45,247 nt of DNA from positions 1 through 45,247 of the forward strand of contig JAHHGS010000101.1 of the NCBI GenBank assembly GCA_019359715.1. Reading direction: 5' to 3'. Source of the stretch: Aphanocapsa sp. GSE-SYN-MK-11-07L (GTDB lineage Bacteria > Cyanobacteriota > Cyanobacteriia > Thermosynechococcales > Thermosynechococcaceae). The position numbers and the translations under genes were made by a program. Shown one piece after another: positions 41,975 through 45,247 of this stretch (position 1 is its first letter; each line of letters opens with the position of its first letter). The notes below the pieces were generated by a model. That model was not told the DNA's origin, did not search any database, and saw only the letters and a program-made list of their open reading frames with translations.

Positions 41975-43465
41975 TTATGTCTGCATCATGTCTGTTTCCT
42001 CTGGCAACGAACGATATTGAGGTGGGATTGAGTTGCTCCGCGAAATATTCCCAGCAGGCGCAGTGCGGCGGGGCAGAATGATCGTAAACGTGGCCCCTTC
42101 TCCCAACCGACTGAACAGTTCCAAATGCCCCCTGTGGGCTTTAACCAGGGACTGAACGATCGCCAGCCCCAGACCACCCCCCTCGGAACGGCGTTCACTG
42201 TTAGTACCACGGGCAAAGCGATCAAAAATACGCTGCTGATCTTCTAGGGCAATTCCTTCGCCATCATCCCGCACCCAGAAGCGGATCTCGCTGGCGGTGA
42301 GGTTGGAGCCGATCGTAATCAGATTTTGCGCCTGGGTATACTGGGCGGCATTTTGCGCCAGATTCAGAACCACCTGGGTGATCCGCTGCCGATCTAGCCT
42401 GACTTCTCCTTCAGACTGGATTTCCAACGCCCATACCCGCTGAGCTAATCCCCTCGCTTTAGCAAAAATTTCCGCTGTAAAACTAGCAAGCTCTACGCTG
42501 TTTAACCGCAAAAAGTTGGGTCGCTCTGCCCGCATCAGCAGCAGTAAGTCATTCACAAATCGATTCATCCGCTTCAGTTCATCCTGAACCAGGGCGATCG
42601 TTTCCCGTCTTTCCTGCGGATCATCCCCCAGCAGTTCCAGATGTCCGTGAATGATTGTAATCGGGGTGCGCAGTTCATGGCTGACATCTTTGATAAAATC
42701 CTGCTGACTGGTAAAGGCAGCCTGTAGGCGATCGAGCATTTGATTAAAGGTTTGAGTTAGCGCCGCCATTTCATCTCGGCCGCGCGTTTCTACCCGCTGG
42801 CTCAGATCGCTTTCGCTGATATCACGGGCGGTCTCCATGAGTTGGCGCAGCAGAGCCAGAGCCCGACCTGCCGTCAACCAGGCCAGGACGGAGAATACTA
42901 GCAATGAAGCCAGAGTCATTTGCATCACCAGCACCAGGGTTTTTTCAGCCATCTGATAGCGAATCGTGGCATCATACACCCCCAGTAGCACCGCTTGCGG
43001 TTGGCCACCTAGAGCGATTGGTTGAACAACCCGGATAATATAACCCTCCCGCAGAAAGTCTTGACTGGGGAGAACTCTGGCTTGAGCCCAGTCATTCAGT
43101 AGCTCCGGTTGCAGAGTGGGAGGCAATTCGCGGCGGCTGAGATATTGTTCCTGTCCATTGATGTAGAGCAAAAAATACTCATTCGGGTCTTTGATTCGCT
43201 GGCTGACAAATTTCTGTAGTAGGGGTACGAGAGCCGCCGGATCAGAACTGGCCTGTGGGAGTTGGCGATCGACCAGGATTTGAAAGGCCGTGGCATCCCG
43301 ACGCAGGCGATCGCCGGCCAGGCTTGCTTCCTGGTCACAGAAAATTTTGTAGGTTGCCCAGACGGAGGTCAGGGTGATACCGATCGTTAGCAGAAAGTAC
43401 CAGACCAGAATTCGGGCCCGGACACCGGAAAAAGTTTTCAGCCATTCGGTTAATTGAGAGAGCAT
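41975..43465 (-). CDS. Membrane sensor histidine kinase
   Basis: 496 residues: helix 1 (about 17-39), a periplasmic sensing region of about 135 residues without a recognised ligand domain, helix 2 (about 176-197), HAMP (to about 250), HisKA with phospho-acceptor His263 (DVSHELRTPI), and HATPase_c with N box NLAQNAAQY, DDGEG, and GGGLGLAIV. Partner regulator follows 15 bp downstream. The organisation resembles metal- or envelope-stress CopS/CusS-type kinases, but no copper-binding motif is apparent. The promoter carries a TTCAT triplet. Confidence 0.95.
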   Translation of the reverse strand: MLSQLTEWLKTFSGVRARILVWYFLLTIGITLTSVWATYKIFCDQEASLAGDRLRRDATAFQILVDRQLPQASSDPAALVPLLQKFVSQRIKDPNEYFLLYINGQEQYLSRRELPPTLQPELLNDWAQARVLPSQDFLREGYIIRVVQPIALGGQPQAVLLGVYDATIRYQMAEKTLVLVMQMTLASLLVFSVLAWLTAGRALALLRQLMETARDISESDLSQRVETRGRDEMAALTQTFNQMLDRLQAAFTSQQDFIKDVSHELRTPITIIHGHLELLGDDPQERRETIALVQDELKRMNRFVNDLLLLMRAERPNFLRLNSVELASFTAEIFAKARGLAQRVWALEIQSEGEVRLDRQRITQVVLNLAQNAAQYTQAQNLITIGSNLTASEIRFWVRDDGEGIALEDQQRIFDRFARGTNSERRSEGGGLGLAIVQSLVKAHRGHLELFSRLGEGATFTIILPRRTAPAGNISRSNSIPPQYRSLPEETDMMQT

Positions 43466-43551
43466 AGCTTGGGTTACTAAAGTGCAGAAATACGCCTGGA
43501 ATCGATGTATTGCCTAATCTTCTAGACTCAACCTTCAGCTTGCATAGTCAG

Positions 43552-43580
43552 GATGAATGATACGTGAAATCTGCATGAAA
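43552..43580 (-). promoter_or_regulatory. TTCAT triple repeat upstream of the HK-RR operon
   Basis: On the + strand GATGAA at 43552, CGTGAA at 43563 and CATGAA at 43574, spaced 11 bp. On the coding (minus) strand they read TTCAYS-type repeats toward the kinase gene, whose start is 87 bp away. Suggests autoregulation. Confidence 0.65.
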
Positions 43581-43624
43581 AAATGTTCACTAACCTACCT
43601 CAAGCCTTTGCCCCTAACCAGAAT

Positions 43625-43648
43625 CCCCCTCCTGATCATGGAAGGGGG
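43625..43648. other. G/C-rich inverted repeat after the small ORF
   Basis: CCCCCT-CC and GG-A-AGGGGG can form a stem with a bulged A, about 57 bp beyond the stop of the minus-strand ORF at 43705. There is no clear T run, so termination is possible but not sure. Confidence 0.3.
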
Positions 43649-43704
43649 AATGGATCGCAGAGTCTACATGACCCTCTGGGACAGGAAACTTGTATCCCTA
43701 AGGC

Positions 43705-43872
43705 TTAGAGACGAGCGTTGGGAGCCGGGGGATGATCCCAGGGATTCAGCCGTTGCAGATTGAAGGGATCGTCAACTGCGTGGGTTTGATTAGAGGTTGA
43801 TTGGGAAGCGATTGTCTGTGACTGTGGACTGAGAGTAGCTTCGGCAGTGTATAGTTGCCAGCTGGACTGCAT
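43705..43872 (-). CDS. Small ORF with PFNLQRLNP motif, coupled to the preceding ORF
   Basis: 55 residues from an ATG that overlaps the upstream stop as TGATG. It ends DDPFNLQRLNPWDHPPAPNA. The same PF-x-LQRLNP motif occurs in the upstream ORF, so either the two are one gene split by a frameshift or a translationally coupled pair. The remainder is Ser/Gln/Thr-rich and without similarity that I know. Confidence 0.45.
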   Translation of the reverse strand: MQSSWQLYTAEATLSPQSQTIASQSTSNQTHAVDDPFNLQRLNPWDHPPAPNARL

Positions 43873-44093
43873 CACTGGAGTCGGAAGTTGATCGCCAGAA
43901 TTTTAGCGTTGCGAATGGAACGGGTTGTAGGACAGGGTCGCTGATTTAGAGAAACCTGGGGGTTGAGCCGTTGCAGATCAAAAGGATTCTCAATTCGAGG
44001 AGAAGCAACCTCCCGAACTTCGGCTAGGGCAGCAGGGGTTGCCACTGTCAGCAGGGTGAGCATCGATAAGCCAGCCAAGATCATGCGTTTCAT
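43872..44093 (-). CDS. Small secreted protein with PFDLQRLNP motif
   Basis: 73 residues. Signal peptide (MKRMILAGLSMLTLLTVATPAALAE, cleaved after ALA) and the mature motif IENPFDLQRLNPQVSLNQ, repeated in the ORF that follows. A Cys lies at QRPCPTT. AGGAGA precedes the ATG. Divergent from the thioredoxin gene (243-bp gap); a TTCAT triplet lies 72 bp upstream, so it is a probable member of the two-component regulon. Function unknown. Confidence 0.65.
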   Translation of the reverse strand: MKRMILAGLSMLTLLTVATPAALAEVREVASPRIENPFDLQRLNPQVSLNQRPCPTTRSIRNAKILAINFRLQ

Positions 44094-44165
44094 GAGTCAT
44101 CTCCTTTGAAGTGAAAGGTTTGGGGTACAGGTCCTTTGCCTGACATTCTTACTCTCGGATACCCC

Positions 44166-44198
44166 GATGAAGTCTCCATGAATCGCTCATGAAAGCTT
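44166..44198 (-). promoter_or_regulatory. TTCAT triple repeat for the small secreted protein
   Basis: On the + strand GATGAA at 44166, CATGAA at 44177 and CATGAA at 44188, exactly 11 bp apart. In the direction of the minus-strand gene they are TTCATS repeats. Confidence 0.65.
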
Positions 44199-44234
44199 TT
44201 TCATCCCAACGCCTAGACATTTGATGAAAATTCC

Positions 44235-44262
44235 TTCATCACCCTTTCACCCATCCTTCATG
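44235..44262 (+). promoter_or_regulatory. TTCAT triple repeat for the thioredoxin gene
   Basis: TTCATC at 44235, TTCACC at 44246 and TTCATG at 44257, exactly 11 bp apart, ending 74 bp before the start codon. The first unit is also the right arm of GATGAA-AATTCC-TTCATC (44223-44240). Confidence 0.65.
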
Positions 44263-44336
44263 CCCATCCCCAAAAGTAGGAAGCGTCAGGTAAACTCCCT
44301 CCTGGCAACCTTTAAATCCCTACTCAGGAGACACTC

Positions 44337-44831
44337 ATGAAACCAATACTTCTATCTGGTCTGGCAGGTGTTTCAGCCCTTGTCCTTGGCACCACTGCTG
44401 TCAGCCACTTCTCAATGACCACTACCCAACTCTCGCTAGCGATGCAACCGGCAAATGCACAAACGGTCAGCCCCTTGGCGGCCCAACTGCAGGGCAAACC
44501 CACTGTGGTGAAAATCTATGCCGATTGGTGCCCGGCCTGCCAGCGGGCCAAACCCACCTTTGCCGCTCTTCAGCAGCAGTATCAGGGGCGGGTTAACTTT
44601 GTCGTTTTCGATCTCAGCGATCGCGGTACCACCCAGGTAGCCGAAACCAGAGCCAGACAACTGGGCTTGAGTGGCTTCCTGGATCACCATCGCACCCAGA
44701 CTTCCACCGTGGCGATTCTTAATCCAGCCAATGGGCAGGTGTTGACCCAGTTCCGCTACAACTTTAACGAACAGGATTATGTGAATGGGCTGAACCGGGC
44801 CCTAGAACGAGTCAAGACAGCAACTCGCTAA
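44337..44831 (+). CDS. Exported thioredoxin-fold protein
   Basis: 164 residues. N-terminal signal or anchor (residues 3-25; possible cleavage after PANAQ at 42). Thioredoxin domain with active site Cys65-Pro-Ala-Cys68 (YADWCPACQRAKPTF), central VNFVVFDLSDRG, and cis-proline region STVAILNPANGQV. A thiol-disulfide or reductive partner in the lumen or periplasm is likely. CAGGAG precedes the ATG by seven bases. Upstream TTCAT repeats link it to the adjacent regulator. Confidence 0.9.
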   Translation: MKPILLSGLAGVSALVLGTTAVSHFSMTTTQLSLAMQPANAQTVSPLAAQLQGKPTVVKIYADWCPACQRAKPTFAALQQQYQGRVNFVVFDLSDRGTTQVAETRARQLGLSGFLDHHRTQTSTVAILNPANGQVLTQFRYNFNEQDYVNGLNRALERVKTATR

Positions 44832-44931
44832 GGAGTGGGGCTGGAGCCAGACATCTGTAGGGATTTTCAGCCCTGTAAGCTCATCCGAACGATCGCCCTT
44901 TTCCGCTATATCTTCATCAGGAGCAACAATA

Positions 44932-45165
44932 ATGCCCCGCCAACAAAATTCCCAACCCAAAGCCAATGGTTCGATTCTACTTTCCCCACCAGCTATGACT
45001 CAATTCAGCCGCAAACCGATCCTGTCTCCGAAACAATTGTTCTATAGCTGCCTAGTCTTGGGCGGAGCTGGGTTGACGATCGCCGCGCCCCACTTTTCTA
45101 CCTGGTTCACGCAACTCACAGACATTAGACCTCTTGCGAAAGTATTTGTATTAAGGAGAAAGTAG
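44932..45165 (+). pseudogene. Small membrane-protein gene cut by an insertion sequence
   Basis: The frame starts at an ATG with AGGAG upstream and encodes a polar head (MPRQQNSQPKANGS) plus one hydrophobic helix (FYSCLVLGGAGLTIAAPHF). About 65 codons in, at 45127, it enters the end of a mobile element and stops shortly afterwards. Its natural C-terminus would lie beyond the window. It lies 100 bp after the thioredoxin gene, so it may have been that gene's operon partner. Confidence 0.55.
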
Positions 45166-45247
45166 GTCAAAGGAGGATTTGTTCATGACCTACAACGATG
45201 TTAAAGACCTCAACCCCGCAGCATTTAAGCGGCTGTGTGGGGTGCGA
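45127..45247 (+). mobile_element. Left end of an insertion sequence, cut by the window edge
   Basis: The sequence from AGACCTCTTGCGAAAGT has the look of the terminal repeat of a cyanobacterial IS, and a transposase start follows. The right end is outside the window, so the target duplication cannot be checked. Confidence 0.65.
45185..45247 (+). CDS. Transposase, N-terminal part only
   Basis: 21 residues seen: MTYNDVKDLNPAAFKRLCGVR, split here as MTYNDVKDLNPAAF and KRLCGVR. The pattern of a short helix followed by FKRLCGV is that of IS5/IS4-type cyanobacterial transposases. A strong AAAGGAGG ribosome site precedes the ATG. Truncated by the window end. Confidence 0.7.
   Translation, partial: MTYNDVKDLNPAAFKRLCGVR

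Noticed and set aside
43557-43763. Plus-strand ORF of 68 codons
   Set aside because: It lies across the TTCAT repeat, an inverted repeat and the antisense of the small motif-bearing ORF, and has no recognisable protein features.
1-45247. Many GCGATCGC octamers
   Set aside because: This is the common HIP1 repeat of cyanobacterial genomes, useful to identify the lineage but not a novel element here.

Overview
The window is cyanobacterial chromosome. Three lines of evidence support this. The HIP1 octamer GCGATCGC and its core recur throughout. Several genes are cyanobacterial hallmarks: cyanophycinase, the Ycf54 cyclase factor, an A2-type ctaCDE cytochrome oxidase, a small CPCCS zinc-ribbon protein and lumenal pentapeptide-repeat proteins. 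Housekeeping genes are scattered singly on both strands. A filamentous, Leptolyngbya-like host is plausible, but that is inference. No rRNA, tRNA or CRISPR array was recognised.

Left part (1-20 kb). A small cluster (methyltransferase, conserved hypothetical, zinc-ribbon protein, cupin) is followed by a decayed aspartic-protease gene. Then come a Bax-inhibitor-1 protein, malQ, rimM, the ctaCDE operon ending in a strong shared terminator with queC, a Gfo/Idh oxidoreductase, two small cyanobacterial proteins, comF, a divergent PEP-synthase-like gene, a Ser/Thr kinase with a proline-rich tail, ribD and membrane proteins.

Middle (20-34.7 kb). Two M16 peptidase genes, one with the HxxEH zinc motif and one without it, are separated by an accessory block: YefM-YoeB toxin-antitoxin with its operator, a TetR repressor divergent from a COQ4-like gene with a palindrome between them, and a Uma2 nuclease. 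After these come a Crp/Fnr regulator, map, ycf54, ggt, a pentapeptide protein, a small P-loop kinase, lgt, a second Uma2, ppa and an SDR oxidoreductase.

Inserted cassette (34.6-37.8 kb). The convergent SDR/cyanophycinase junction has been split. About 190 bp of it is present on both sides of a roughly 2.8-kb segment. That segment holds a degenerate histidine-kinase tail, an OmpR-type response regulator, a JmjC (ROXA/YcfD-like) hydroxylase and a secreted-looking peptide with a tetrad N-[S/D]-S-S repeat. Peptide plus hydroxylase looks like an undescribed peptide-modification system.

Right part (38.6-45.2 kb). Cyanophycinase, a DUF29 protein, a methyltransferase and a truncated EamA transporter precede an envelope/redox regulon: a DM13 lipoprotein, a histidine kinase-response regulator operon, a pair of small secreted ORFs and a secreted thioredoxin. 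Every one of the four promoters of that group carries three TTCAT direct repeats spaced exactly 11 bp, always in the same orientation relative to the gene. This is a likely binding site for the OmpR-family regulator encoded there. At the extreme right an insertion sequence has cut a small membrane-protein gene and runs off the window.
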